A stretch of 64,000 bases of DNA, taken from positions 50,177 to 114,176 of IMG/VR virus record IMGVR_UViG_3300045738_002140, one strand, 5' to 3'. Both the position numbers and the translations under genes were made by a program. The number at the start of each line of letters is the position of its first letter. The stretch's first letter is position 1. The notes beneath the pieces are model-generated. The model made no database searches, was not told the DNA's origin, and saw nothing but the letters and a program-made list of their open reading frames with translations. This document shows, piece by piece, positions 55,550 through 63,246 of this stretch. This stretch comes from a virus.

Positions 55550-55858
55550 ATGGAAGACGCTGGAGAACATAAAAATTTAGGAGTAGGCATAGTAGGTAGC
55601 CTAAAGAAGAAAGAACCCGCCGAGACCGAGAAGAAGCCCAAGGCCAAGAAAATAACAAAAAAGAAACTAAAAGAGGGAGAGGTAAACGAAGGCATAAGGA
55701 CAGCAAAGGCAGAATATTTACGGCACTGTACGAAAACAGTAGGAATTGTAAACAAGAAGGGCGAATACGAAATAAAATTAACTAAAGACTGTGGAGAAGG
55801 AGATGTAGTTTGGGTACTGGAAGACGACGGAACCTTTACAAAAACTAAAATATATTAA
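55550..55858 (+). CDS. unknown 102-residue basic protein
   Basis: Lys/Glu-rich N-terminal half ('KKKEPAETEKKPKAKKITKK') and a folded beta C-terminal half ('YEIKLTKDCGEGDVVWVLED'). The 22-base repeat copy 2 covers its last codons. No family recognised. Confidence 0.65.
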   Translation: MEDAGEHKNLGVGIVGSLKKKEPAETEKKPKAKKITKKKLKEGEVNEGIRTAKAEYLRHCTKTVGIVNKKGEYEIKLTKDCGEGDVVWVLEDDGTFTKTKIY

Positions 55859-55862
55859 ATGA
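55841..55862 (+). repeat. 22-base direct repeat, copy 2
   Basis: Identical to 43126-43147. Here it codes the end of the 102-residue protein and the first bases (ATGA) of the next gene. Confidence 0.6.
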
Positions 55863-56062
55863 ATGATAAATTATATACCATGCTTAAGAGTTCTGCAGAA
55901 GCAGACGTAGCCAAGGCCGAACTTACCTTAGACCTGTTAGATAACAGGGCTGCGGGGATCGGAGACCACTCAACAGGAGACTTCTATAAAAACGCGGAAG
56001 AAGCATTGTCCTTGCTTGCGGACGCCGTGGACAGGTTAGAAGTATTGGCAAGATATAAATGA
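55859..56062 (+). CDS. unknown 67-residue helical protein
   Basis: Ala/Leu/Asp-rich helices ('KSSAEADVAKAELTLDLLDN', 'EEALSLLADAVDRLEVLARY'), likely a small coiled coil. ATGA overlap with the next gene. Confidence 0.6.
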   Translation: MNDKLYTMLKSSAEADVAKAELTLDLLDNRAAGIGDHSTGDFYKNAEEALSLLADAVDRLEVLARYK

Positions 56063-56253
56063 TAAAAGAAAGTGACATTTTTGGCGGCGTTCAGTGGACA
56101 AAGCGACAGCAGTACGGCGAGGAGATAAAGTCATTGCTTGCCCAAATATATAATACAGTAGAAAGTTATGGAGAGTTATCTCGCAAAGAAAAAAAGACGC
56201 TGAAAGGTGATATAGGAAATTTTGAGTTCGCCCTAAATGAGTATAACAAATGA
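56059..56253 (+). CDS. unknown 64-residue helical protein
   Basis: Charged helices ('QYGEEIKSLLAQIYNTVESY', 'RKEKKTLKGDIGNFEFALNE'), similar in style to the preceding gene product. ATGA overlaps on both sides. Confidence 0.6.
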   Translation: MIKESDIFGGVQWTKRQQYGEEIKSLLAQIYNTVESYGELSRKEKKTLKGDIGNFEFALNEYNK

Positions 56254-56444
56254 AAAAAATATTATTAATTTTACTATTATTAACCGTGGGGTGCAAGACG
56301 TATTACGCTCCCAGCGGAAAGGCTTTTCCGAGAAGCTGGGGTAAGCCACCAGAAATACAGTTAACAGACCATCGTCCACTACCCTATGGGTATGGTTCCG
56401 GTAGCAGTACGCTTTACGGCTGGATAATGGAGAACAAAAAATGA
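56250..56444 (+). CDS. small lipoprotein
   Basis: A 64-residue protein: 'MKKILLILLLLTVG' then Cys (lipobox L-T-V-G-C), mature part Pro/Gly/Tyr-rich ('HRPLPYGYGSGSSTLYGWIM'). Likely anchored in the outer membrane. Coupled to a membrane protein gene. Confidence 0.7.
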   Translation: MKKILLILLLLTVGCKTYYAPSGKAFPRSWGKPPEIQLTDHRPLPYGYGSGSSTLYGWIMENKK

Positions 56445-57022
56445 ATATAGCATTACCAACCTTACTATTAGTATTTGGCAGCTTAACCCTTTGGCTACTT
56501 ACAGAGTCTTCGGTTCGGTGGCTTCTTAAGGCGGCTTGTATTTCTGCTTTTTGTTTATTTACTGTTGTTTTCTGGTCGTCGATTCATTCTTTTCTCGGGT
56601 GGCCAGCGGATGAAGACGACATGCCAGAAAAGGTACTTATCCATTGGGTTATTATCAAGGAGCCGAATAAATTTACAAAATTTGATGGACAGATTTATAT
56701 ACTTCTTGAATCCGTAGAAGACGCAGAGGATAGTGCTGTTGAAAAATTCTTTGGCTACGAACAAAAGAAGATAGAGCCACGACTTTACGGTCTTAAATAC
56801 AATAGAAGCCTACACGAGAACCTAGAGAAAAACGTGATGCCCAAACTCAGAAGAGGCCAGCCCGTGCTTGGCAAGCTGGACAGAGGAAAATCGTTAGGCA
56901 AACAAGGAAGAACGGAGGGGGAGGGGGCAAATAAAAAGGGTCACGGCAGCGAATCTCAGGAGCAAGAATGGCACTTTCATGAGCTATTACCGTCAGAAAT
57001 ACACAAAAAGCCAGATAGATAA
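56441..57022 (+). CDS. membrane-anchored protein with basic Gly/Lys tail
   Basis: A 193-residue protein. Two hydrophobic helices at ~5-20 and ~27-50 are followed by a beta-rich domain ('VLIHWVIIKEPNKFTKFDGQ', 'IYILLESVEDAEDSAVEKFF') and a disordered basic tail ('LGKQGRTEGEGANKKGHGSE'). No family recognised. Confidence 0.65.
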   Translation: MNIALPTLLLVFGSLTLWLLTESSVRWLLKAACISAFCLFTVVFWSSIHSFLGWPADEDDMPEKVLIHWVIIKEPNKFTKFDGQIYILLESVEDAEDSAVEKFFGYEQKKIEPRLYGLKYNRSLHENLEKNVMPKLRRGQPVLGKLDRGKSLGKQGRTEGEGANKKGHGSESQEQEWHFHELLPSEIHKKPDR

Positions 57023-57033
57023 TAGTAATTTAC

Positions 57034-57062
57034 TTGATTAAATAGAATAAAAATGATATAAT
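57034..57062 (+). promoter_or_regulatory. promoter of the Tat-signal protein gene
   Basis: TTGATT (57034-57039), 17-base spacer, TATAAT (57057-57062); ATG at 57068 is 6 bases on, so leaderless. Confidence 0.75.
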
Positions 57063-57067
57063 AAACT

Positions 57068-57613
57068 ATGAACAGAAGGCAATTCATCAAAACCGCTATA
57101 CCCGTAGCGGCTATTCCAGCGATAGCAATCACTTGCAAATACGAGGATGACGAAAAGGGGCCAGAGAAAGAAAGCAAATGCGATTGGCCCTATCGCGTCT
57201 ATTGTTATGAGCGAGAACAGGGCGAGTGGACATTTAGCCACAATATAAGGGGCAGCTTTGCTCCAGAAAGAGAGTACATGGCCTTTGAGGAAGAGAACGA
57301 CCTTAGTTGGAATCCTCACTATGCGGGTGGCTGGATGGATGGGGGCAAATTACATTTTCAAACCCTTGACGATGCTACAGAATTTGTAGAGATGCACGCT
57401 AGAACCAAGGACGACATAAATCTTATAGATTCTATTTATGATATTTATTATATTAGTAGAAATACCGTTAGAGATCAATACGGCGTTGAAGATGTAGAAA
57501 CGAGAGAAATAAAGGTTGCTCATTATTGGTTTAATGGGGATACAGGAAGGCAGATACAATGGGTAGCCAATGATCGGCCTTATACAGACTGGGGCAAGGT
57601 AGAGTGCGCATAA
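57068..57613 (+). CDS. Tat-exported (lipo)protein of unknown function
   Basis: A 181-residue protein with a twin-arginine signal 'MNRRQFIKTAIPVAAIPAIA' followed by Ile-Thr-Cys, which could be a lipobox. Tat carries folded proteins, often with cofactors. The mature part is rich in Trp, Tyr, Asp and Glu ('WPYRVYCYEREQGEWTFSHN', 'SWNPHYAGGWMDGGKLHFQT'). Phage-encoded Tat substrates are very unusual. TAATG overlap with the next gene. Confidence 0.7.
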   Translation: MNRRQFIKTAIPVAAIPAIAITCKYEDDEKGPEKESKCDWPYRVYCYEREQGEWTFSHNIRGSFAPEREYMAFEEENDLSWNPHYAGGWMDGGKLHFQTLDDATEFVEMHARTKDDINLIDSIYDIYYISRNTVRDQYGVEDVETREIKVAHYWFNGDTGRQIQWVANDRPYTDWGKVECA

Positions 57614-57810
57614 TGAAAGCCAAGAAAAAACCCACAAAGAAAAAGGATGGTAGCTGGGACACCACAGACCTTTATAGAAATAGCGAGAGATACCCCTTTG
57701 ATATAGAATGGCTTAAATACTACAACTCCATGGAGGGTCGAGACCAAGTCCTATTTCTCTACAAAGATAAAAAAACGAAAAAAATTATAAAGCATAGAAT
57801 ACTTAGATGA
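57613..57810 (+). CDS. unknown 65-residue basic protein
   Basis: The start at ATG 57613 overlaps the previous stop. Basic N-terminus and a beta-rich end ('YNSMEGRDQVLFLYKDKKTK'). ATGA overlap with the methyltransferase-like gene. Confidence 0.6.
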   Translation: MKAKKKPTKKKDGSWDTTDLYRNSERYPFDIEWLKYYNSMEGRDQVLFLYKDKKTKKIIKHRILR

Positions 57811-58670
57811 AGGAAGAAACCAAACAAAAGGGACAGCTTGCAGCGGTAGGCACGAAGGTTCCCGAACTCCTCTATCTTGAAAAAGAAATAGAAAAATTCT
57901 TAGCAAATAAGAAAGGGGAAGACACAGACGTATTGGTAATCGGAGAGAGGGAGGGCGAGGAGAATGTAATCCAGACAGTCCTTCTGAGCGAACAGCTACG
58001 CTCGGTTAAGTGTGTGGATATATCCCCCATCAAAGAAGGAGGGCCGCTTCAAGAAATAATAGAACAGAACAACAAAATTTCCTTTGAACAGTGTGATTTT
58101 GTAGAAAATAAAATAGATGAAAAATTTGATATAATTGTTTGTATAAGCGTCTTAGAACATTTTGGCATGAAGTTCAACGAGCAGGAACACAGTATGTTTG
58201 AGGGGGAGAAAAGAAGAGACCAGATACTATGGAACTACGACCTAGACGGCATGCTTGCCATGTCGAAACTTCTTCGTGATAACGACAGCGTTTGTATAAT
58301 AACCCTTCCAATAGGCCCGTTTATGAATTATTTTGAAAGCGGTTTCCCTTTTTTAAGATACTATGACCAGACTCGGCGAAATGTAATCGGAAGGTTTTGT
58401 GACGAAAACAACATTACATTTAGTGAAAGGTTTTTTGTTTCTCCGCTCGCCCCGACGCCAGATGAAGCGAAAGAGGAAGTAGGGCAGTCCCATATGATGT
58501 TCACTGTTTGGAGGGAGTTCAACGAGTCTATCTTCACTGACCTAACGATTCACTATAACGGAACAGTATGTGCGGCCTCTTCTCATCACCCCAAAGATTC
58601 CGAGGTGATAGGGATTAACCCAATGACCCCAAACGCTATCTGGGGATTGACATTACAAAATGAATGTTAA
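57807..58670 (+). CDS. SAM-dependent methyltransferase-like protein
   Basis: A 287-residue protein. 'DTDVLVIGEREGEENVIQTV' stands at the SAM-binding first strand (degenerate G-x-G), 'VKCVDISPIKE' gives the acidic second strand, and 'FDIIVCISVLEHFGMKF' the class I motif with L-E-H. It is closest in style to small-molecule or glycan methyltransferases. Overlaps thyX by 11 bases. The degenerate glycine loop leaves activity open. Confidence 0.68.
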   Translation: MKEETKQKGQLAAVGTKVPELLYLEKEIEKFLANKKGEDTDVLVIGEREGEENVIQTVLLSEQLRSVKCVDISPIKEGGPLQEIIEQNNKISFEQCDFVENKIDEKFDIIVCISVLEHFGMKFNEQEHSMFEGEKRRDQILWNYDLDGMLAMSKLLRDNDSVCIITLPIGPFMNYFESGFPFLRYYDQTRRNVIGRFCDENNITFSERFFVSPLAPTPDEAKEEVGQSHMMFTVWREFNESIFTDLTIHYNGTVCAASSHHPKDSEVIGINPMTPNAIWGLTLQNEC

Positions 58671-59385
58671 GTTAATATCAATTACGCAACCCCACGTTAA
58701 AGGGTATGATGATAAAATCATGTGCGCGGAAGACATTATAGCTTACTGTGCTAGAGTCTCTAACCCGAGCAATCAACACAACGTAAAGACTGCCCCAAAA
58801 CTATTGGGGTTCCTAATCAAGCACAAGCACTGGTCGCCGTTTGAGCTTGCAAATATGTGTGTCGAAATAAAGACGAGCAGGGCAATTGCCGCACAGATTC
58901 TTCGACACAGGAGCTTTAGCTTTCAAGAGTTCAGCCAAAGGTATAGCAAGGCTGAACAGCTAGAGCCTCTTGAATTACGTGGGCAAGCAGAAAAGAATAG
59001 ACAAAGCTCGACAGATGTAACCGACCCTCTTCTTACGGATGACTATAAGAACATTAAAGCGTCCACGGCAATCTCTCAATATTTAAATGAAGGCATTAAA
59101 TTGTATGACGAGCTGATTGAGGCGGGAGTAGCAAAAGAAAGCGCGAGGATGATGTTACCGCTGACAACTGAGACGACAATGTACATGAATGGTACGGTTC
59201 GTAGTTGGATTCATTATATTAGTTTAAGAACAGAAGAAAACACACAGAAGGAGCATAGAGATATAGCTAAGGCTATAAGGAATATTTTCATAAACCAATT
59301 CCCGAACACAAGCGAGGCATTAGGGTGGATTAGGAAGGTCGATGACGCGGGCGTTGACATAGACACGGGAAAATTTACGGGATGA
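58660..59385 (+). CDS. thyX: flavin-dependent thymidylate synthase
   Basis: A 241-residue enzyme that makes dTMP from dUMP with FAD, NADPH and methylene-tetrahydrofolate. The signature R-H-R-x7-S-x-R is present in 'RHRSFSFQEFSQRY' (82-95). 'RMMLPLTTETTMYMNGTVR' and 'HYISLRTEENTQKEHRDIAK' provide the dUMP-binding residues. Slightly long for the family. With dCMP deaminase and dUTPase it completes a phage dTTP route. Confidence 0.97.
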   Translation: MNVKLISITQPHVKGYDDKIMCAEDIIAYCARVSNPSNQHNVKTAPKLLGFLIKHKHWSPFELANMCVEIKTSRAIAAQILRHRSFSFQEFSQRYSKAEQLEPLELRGQAEKNRQSSTDVTDPLLTDDYKNIKASTAISQYLNEGIKLYDELIEAGVAKESARMMLPLTTETTMYMNGTVRSWIHYISLRTEENTQKEHRDIAKAIRNIFINQFPNTSEALGWIRKVDDAGVDIDTGKFTG

Positions 59386-60188
59386 ATAAGAATGCCATAT
59401 ATACCTTAAAAGCCGATCCACAAAAAACGGGCCGGATAGACGAATGGAGTGCGCTCCCGCTGAAGAGAATGAAGCTATACGCAAAGAGGGTAAGAGCAGA
59501 CCTTGTCGTTGTAGATGAATCGAAAATAAGAGAGATGAATATACCCAGCACACTAAATACTTTTCAAGCAGTCAATATGCTTAAGTTTTATATTTTAGAC
59601 AATTTTTCTCGCAGCGAATATGAACGTATGTTGTTTTTAGATTTAGATATTTTGATTAGAACTGGTGCGGAAAATATTTTTGATGAAGTTGAATGCAAAG
59701 GGATTCACATGACCATAAATAAAAATGAATCGGACGACAGAACGTATAAAAAACTCATGGAGAATCATTATTTCGAGCGTCGGCCAGTTCCCCAATTAGT
59801 TTACGAATCTCCTGTATATAACGGAGGAATTATTTACGCGGATAAGCCTACTATTGAAAGATTTTGTAAAAAAATACCGAAGCTAAAGGATTGGACTAAA
59901 TTCTTTGAATCTTATAATTTAGCATCGAACCCTCTTTTTAGCGGCGACCAAATGAACGAACAGCACTTAATAAGTTTGTTCCTAGCCAAACACCACTTTG
60001 AGGTTAATATATTAGATATAAAATGGAACGTAATGGGCAAACGATTCTATGGGCCGTGGGCCTTCTTATGGCAGAAACCAGATTCTAATTTTGTTCATTA
60101 TTTTGGGCAAGAGGGTAAAGAAGTTTTAAATAAATTAAATACATGGGAAAAGAACGGACACACAGAAAATTTGTGTTTTTATTATTAA
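59382..60188 (+). CDS. GT8-like glycosyltransferase
   Basis: A 268-residue protein with 'YERMLFLDLDILIRTGAENI' (D-x-D metal motif of family 8), 'SPVYNGGIIYADKPTIERFC' (N-x-G loop) and 'SNFVHYFGQEGKEVLNKLN' (late H-x-x-G motif). This is the glycogenin/LPS galactosyltransferase fold. Overlaps thyX by 4 bases. Confidence 0.85.
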   Translation: MNKNAIYTLKADPQKTGRIDEWSALPLKRMKLYAKRVRADLVVVDESKIREMNIPSTLNTFQAVNMLKFYILDNFSRSEYERMLFLDLDILIRTGAENIFDEVECKGIHMTINKNESDDRTYKKLMENHYFERRPVPQLVYESPVYNGGIIYADKPTIERFCKKIPKLKDWTKFFESYNLASNPLFSGDQMNEQHLISLFLAKHHFEVNILDIKWNVMGKRFYGPWAFLWQKPDSNFVHYFGQEGKEVLNKLNTWEKNGHTENLCFYY

Positions 60189-60191
60189 ATT

Positions 60192-60692
60192 ATGAATACC
60201 ATTATCGAATACGGAGTAAATAAAGAAGAACTCAGTCAGGCCAAACAAGAAGCCCTAGCAATGGGGCGACTTAGGAACTCCATACTAAAGGGGGCAGGAA
60301 ATGCGGCGGGACTCCTTTCCGAAATAATTTTGGCAAATAACTACCCCAACCTAGAAAGAGATTCCACGCGTAACTGGGATTTGGTAGACAGGGCGGCAAA
60401 TAAGACATATGATTCCAAGGCAAAACAGACGATAGTCGAACCTCTTCCCCACTATGAGTGTAGCGTAGCCAATTTTAACCCAAACCAAAAGTGCGATTCT
60501 TACATTTTTACAAGGGTTCACAAAGGTCTATTAAAGGTGTGGGTACTTGGGTACATAGATAAGTATGAATTTTTTGAAAAAGCCACGTTCCACCGTCGAG
60601 GCGACTACGATGAAAGTAACAATTTTACCTTCCACGCAGATTGTTATAATCTTAAAATAGAAGAACTAAACCCAATGTCAGAAATAACTTGA
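60192..60692 (+). CDS. PD-(D/E)xK nuclease-like protein
   Basis: A 166-residue protein. 'NWDLVDRAANKTYDSKAKQT' has the spacing of a restriction-nuclease core (W-D-L-V then D-S-K), and a preceding helix 'NAAGLLSEIILANNYPNLER' supplies the Glu. Such single-domain nucleases occur widely in phages for DNA repair or host DNA breakdown. Assignment is by pattern only. Confidence 0.5.
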   Translation: MNTIIEYGVNKEELSQAKQEALAMGRLRNSILKGAGNAAGLLSEIILANNYPNLERDSTRNWDLVDRAANKTYDSKAKQTIVEPLPHYECSVANFNPNQKCDSYIFTRVHKGLLKVWVLGYIDKYEFFEKATFHRRGDYDESNNFTFHADCYNLKIEELNPMSEIT

Positions 60693-60717
60693 TTTTTTTA
60701 TTTAATATAGTATCATA
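60690..60717 (+). promoter_or_regulatory. promoter of the 48-residue membrane protein operon
   Basis: TTGATT (60690-60695, overlapping the previous stop), 16-base spacer, TATCAT (60712-60717); ATG at 60722 is 5 bases on. Confidence 0.6.
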
Positions 60718-60721
60718 ATGT

Positions 60722-60868
60722 ATGAAGGTATTACCAGACTGGCTCTATAACGTGGAAAGGAAGCTAGATTCATGTAATCACTTAATGGAAATGCTGAGAA
60801 CCTTGTTAGCTATTTGCACCCTAACATTACAAGTGGTTATTTTATTAAAATTATTTAATATCATATGA
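60722..60868 (+). CDS. 48-residue membrane peptide
   Basis: ATG 60722. An amphipathic N-terminal part ('VLPDWLYNVERKLDSCNHLM') and one membrane helix ('LLAICTLTLQVVILLKLF'). The stop overlaps the next ATG. The start is fixed by the promoter. Confidence 0.6.
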   Translation: MKVLPDWLYNVERKLDSCNHLMEMLRTLLAICTLTLQVVILLKLFNII

Positions 60869-61329
60869 AGAAGAAAAAATTAAACAGTAAAGACGGCAGC
60901 GAGTTCACTGTTTTTTACTTGAAAGATAAAGAAAGCGAGCCAAATAAAATGAGCGACAAGGAAGACATAGCAGCGCAGAACTTGGCCGCAGCGTTTTCCG
61001 CCTTGGGCGGGAGCCTCCCGAAGTTGCCTATAAGTAACTTTTTCGGCGCATCAGAGGGTAGCGTTGAAGTTCTTATAGACGATACAATCGAAAGCGACTT
61101 CTTGGACACGGACGCTTTGGTGGTTGGCCGAATTTATAGAGTCCACGAACTAAATAGCCTGATTATAAGATACAACGGCCTTGGAGTAACCAGTCGCGCC
61201 AGTTCCGGAGTCACAAGCCTCATCGTTCTGAAGGTCAGCCACAATGATTTTCACTTTTGGGTGAATGAAAAGTCTTTAATTAAGGCGAACAAAGATGAAG
61301 TTAATTTTTATTTAAATAAAACGATATAA
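60865..61329 (+). CDS. unknown 154-residue protein
   Basis: N-terminal charged arm, an Ala-rich helix ('DIAAQNLAAAFSALGGSLPK') and a beta-rich C-terminal domain ('LVVGRIYRVHELNSLIIRYN'). It is separated by one base from the next gene. No family recognised. Confidence 0.65.
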   Translation: MKKKKLNSKDGSEFTVFYLKDKESEPNKMSDKEDIAAQNLAAAFSALGGSLPKLPISNFFGASEGSVEVLIDDTIESDFLDTDALVVGRIYRVHELNSLIIRYNGLGVTSRASSGVTSLIVLKVSHNDFHFWVNEKSLIKANKDEVNFYLNKTI

Positions 61330-61330
61330 T

Positions 61331-61528
61331 ATGAAAGCACAGCCAAGATTAGTTAGACTAACAAAAATGGACGAGGACAAAGAAGTTCTGGTAAACTGGA
61401 TGGCCGTGACATACGTTTACCCCACCTCCGCGAGAGGAAAAGGTGATTACAGTGATGTTTATTTTATAGGAGGCTCATCGCTTCCCGTAAAAGAAACAAC
61501 TGAAGAAATTCAACTTCTTGTAAAATGA
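61331..61528 (+). CDS. unknown 65-residue beta-rich protein
   Basis: Pattern of about five short strands: 'RLVRLTKMDEDKEVLVNWMA', 'DVYFIGGSSLPVKETTEEIQ'. It resembles small flagellar-type FlbD-like or SH3-like phage proteins. ATGA overlap with the next gene. Confidence 0.6.
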   Translation: MKAQPRLVRLTKMDEDKEVLVNWMAVTYVYPTSARGKGDYSDVYFIGGSSLPVKETTEEIQLLVK

Positions 61529-61878
61529 AAACATTTGCAGTAGAGGGGTGCAACTGGCACACGGAAGTTCAAATAAACGATGAACTTTTTGAAAATGAGA
61601 TGGACATGGCTTTTGAGGCCATGACGCAGGGGGTGGAGCGTTTCATTAACGAGGACGAAAGAATAGAGTTGGTTGGCTACGATGAACCCGCGCTAGGGTT
61701 TTTTATGGCAGCGCATGATAGCAGCAAAAAAAATAATTCAACAAATAAGGCGATGTGCCTCACGGAAAAGCTGCTGGTTAATGGGGGTTTTTATGACATA
61801 GCAACAGAGTTTGAAAGCCAGATGCACGGAGCAATAGAGCAGGAGCAACAGGACAAAAAAAACAAGAAGAAGCCTTGA
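61525..61878 (+). CDS. unknown 117-residue acidic protein
   Basis: Acidic alpha/beta protein ('DELFENEMDMAFEAMTQGVE', 'MAAHDSSKKNNSTNKAMCLT') with a Gln/Lys-rich tail. It ends at the promoter of the metallopeptidase gene. Confidence 0.65.
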   Translation: MKTFAVEGCNWHTEVQINDELFENEMDMAFEAMTQGVERFINEDERIELVGYDEPALGFFMAAHDSSKKNNSTNKAMCLTEKLLVNGGFYDIATEFESQMHGAIEQEQQDKKNKKKP

Positions 61879-61903
61879 CTTTTGTTTGATTATATTTTAT
61901 AAT
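61875..61903 (+). promoter_or_regulatory. consensus promoter of the metallopeptidase gene
   Basis: TTGACT (61875-61880), exact 17-base spacer, TATAAT (61898-61903); ATG at 61909 is 6 bases on, so leaderless. Confidence 0.8.
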
Positions 61904-61908
61904 TATCT

Positions 61909-62670
61909 ATGAGAACATTGCAGAGCCTGTTGTTACTTTTTTTTACTCAATCTTTATTTTCTGCGCCCCAATTCAGTACGGAGAACATCGAGGGATGGAC
62001 GGTTTATCTAAATAAAAGCGCAAATAATAAAGCCAAAAACGAAGCAAGGGCTTTCCTCGCTAAAGACCTCCGAATTATTAAACAAAAAGTGCCAAATAAT
62101 GCGCTTGATGTGTTACAGAAAATCTCAATCACCGTGGGTCGAGGGTCAAATAAATTCTGGGCAAAATATAGTTACGGAAATAAGAGCGTTGAATTTAAAA
62201 GCGTTAAGGGCTTTATAGACGGGAGGGGCGTTTACCCAGATGTAGTCCTTCACGAAATGGCTCATGGGTATCACACTCTTAAAATTGGTCTTGATTACAG
62301 AAAGGATTCTCCAGACGGAAGCGTCAGCAAGGAACTAAAACAATCATTAGTCGCGGCTTGGAAAAGACACAAGACAGACTACTCATCCCTTGGAAAAAAT
62401 GCGCTCACCCCCAAAAATAAGCCCTCAAATAGCTTTTTCCTAAAGTGGGCTACCCTAAACCAGCTTGAGTATTTTGCTGAAATGTCAACCACACACTACG
62501 GAGTTCATAGGTATTGGGCCGAAATAAAAGATAAAGATTCAGAAAGAGTGATAGGTGAGCTTTGGGGAGAAAAAAAAACAGGCCAAATAAAAGAAGTAAA
62601 TAAGAGGACATTTGCCCATCCGCTTACCAGACGGGGCTTGAGAATCTTAATGAGGCAACCCCAAAAATAA
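61909..62670 (+). CDS. secreted zinc metallopeptidase-like protein
   Basis: A 253-residue protein with a Sec signal peptide ('SLLLLFFTQSLFSA', cleavage near residue 20). 'VVLHEMAHGYHTL' has the H-E-x-x-H zinc motif (H115, E116, H119), and 'LNQLEYFAEMSTTHYG' offers the third ligand Glu, as in gluzincin or lethal-factor-like families. It would act in the periplasm or outside the cell. It is monocistronic, with its own promoter and a strong terminator. Substrate unknown. Confidence 0.82.
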   Translation: MRTLQSLLLLFFTQSLFSAPQFSTENIEGWTVYLNKSANNKAKNEARAFLAKDLRIIKQKVPNNALDVLQKISITVGRGSNKFWAKYSYGNKSVEFKSVKGFIDGRGVYPDVVLHEMAHGYHTLKIGLDYRKDSPDGSVSKELKQSLVAAWKRHKTDYSSLGKNALTPKNKPSNSFFLKWATLNQLEYFAEMSTTHYGVHRYWAEIKDKDSERVIGELWGEKKTGQIKEVNKRTFAHPLTRRGLRILMRQPQK

Positions 62671-62722
62671 ATTTTGATATTTTAGGGTCAGCTCGATATA
62701 CTATTAAGTAACTCTGCGACAA

Positions 62723-62780
62723 AAATAAAGCTGGACGAGGTTTTGCTCCTTTCTCTCCTTGTTCGGCTTTATTTTTTTTT
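62723..62780 (+). terminator. long rho-independent terminator after the metallopeptidase gene
   Basis: An 18-base stem AAATAAAGCTGGACGAGG / CCTTGTTCGGCTTTATTT (62723-62740, 62757-62774) with four G-U pairs and no mismatch, 16-base loop, then a T-run. Confidence 0.88.
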
Positions 62781-62792
62781 AAGTATTTTAAA

Positions 62793-62801
62793 GTGTAAAT
62801 A
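62793..62801 (+). promoter_or_regulatory. GTGTAAATA motif before the 131-residue gene
   Basis: Third exact copy of the 9-base motif; TAAATA ends 6 bases before ATG 62807. A T-run lies where a -35 would be. Confidence 0.35.
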
Positions 62802-62806
62802 AGGGC

Positions 62807-63202
62807 ATGGCAGCAGCAGAGCTAATTAGCCCTAATTTTATAGAAAGATGGCAGCAGGAAGGCTTTTTACCCAAAGGGGTGATTAGCTGCGAGAGGTGTA
62901 GCTGGACAAACTATACCGTGGAAGAATACAAGATTCTCTACGAACACAAGAAGCTCGCTTATTTTTTCTTTATTAGCGACGACGAGAAGATTGAAGAAAC
63001 CCCATTCCTTTGTCATGGTTGTTTATTTAATGAATTAAAAAAAGCCGCTGGCAACGAACCCTTGAGAGTAACACTCTTGGACGAGGAGAACTCATACAGT
63101 TGCGAGCTTATTCCAGAAGAATGGATGGACGGCGACCCTTACCCAGAACCAGAAGAAAGTGACGAGGATGATGACGAGGACTTTTGGTTTCCAAAAGAAT
63201 AA
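62807..63202 (+). CDS. zinc-ribbon-like acidic protein
   Basis: A 131-residue protein. 'GVISCERCSWTNYTVEEYKI' and 'EETPFLCHGCLFNELKKAAG' give two C-x-x-C pairs about 45 residues apart, likely one zinc site. The C-terminus is a run of Asp/Glu ('EESDEDDDEDFW'), as in DNA mimics or protein-binding tails. Function unknown. Confidence 0.65.
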   Translation: MAAAELISPNFIERWQQEGFLPKGVISCERCSWTNYTVEEYKILYEHKKLAYFFFISDDEKIEETPFLCHGCLFNELKKAAGNEPLRVTLLDEENSYSCELIPEEWMDGDPYPEPEESDEDDDEDFWFPKE

Positions 63203-63211
63203 TTTTTTTAC

Positions 63212-63240
63212 TTGACACGGCATGAACCCTATTGTAAGGT
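63212..63240 (+). promoter_or_regulatory. promoter of the HhH-GPD-like gene
   Basis: TTGACA (63212-63217), exact 17-base spacer, TAAGGT (63235-63240); ATG at 63247 is 7 bases on. Confidence 0.7.
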
Positions 63241-63246
63241 AGGTCA

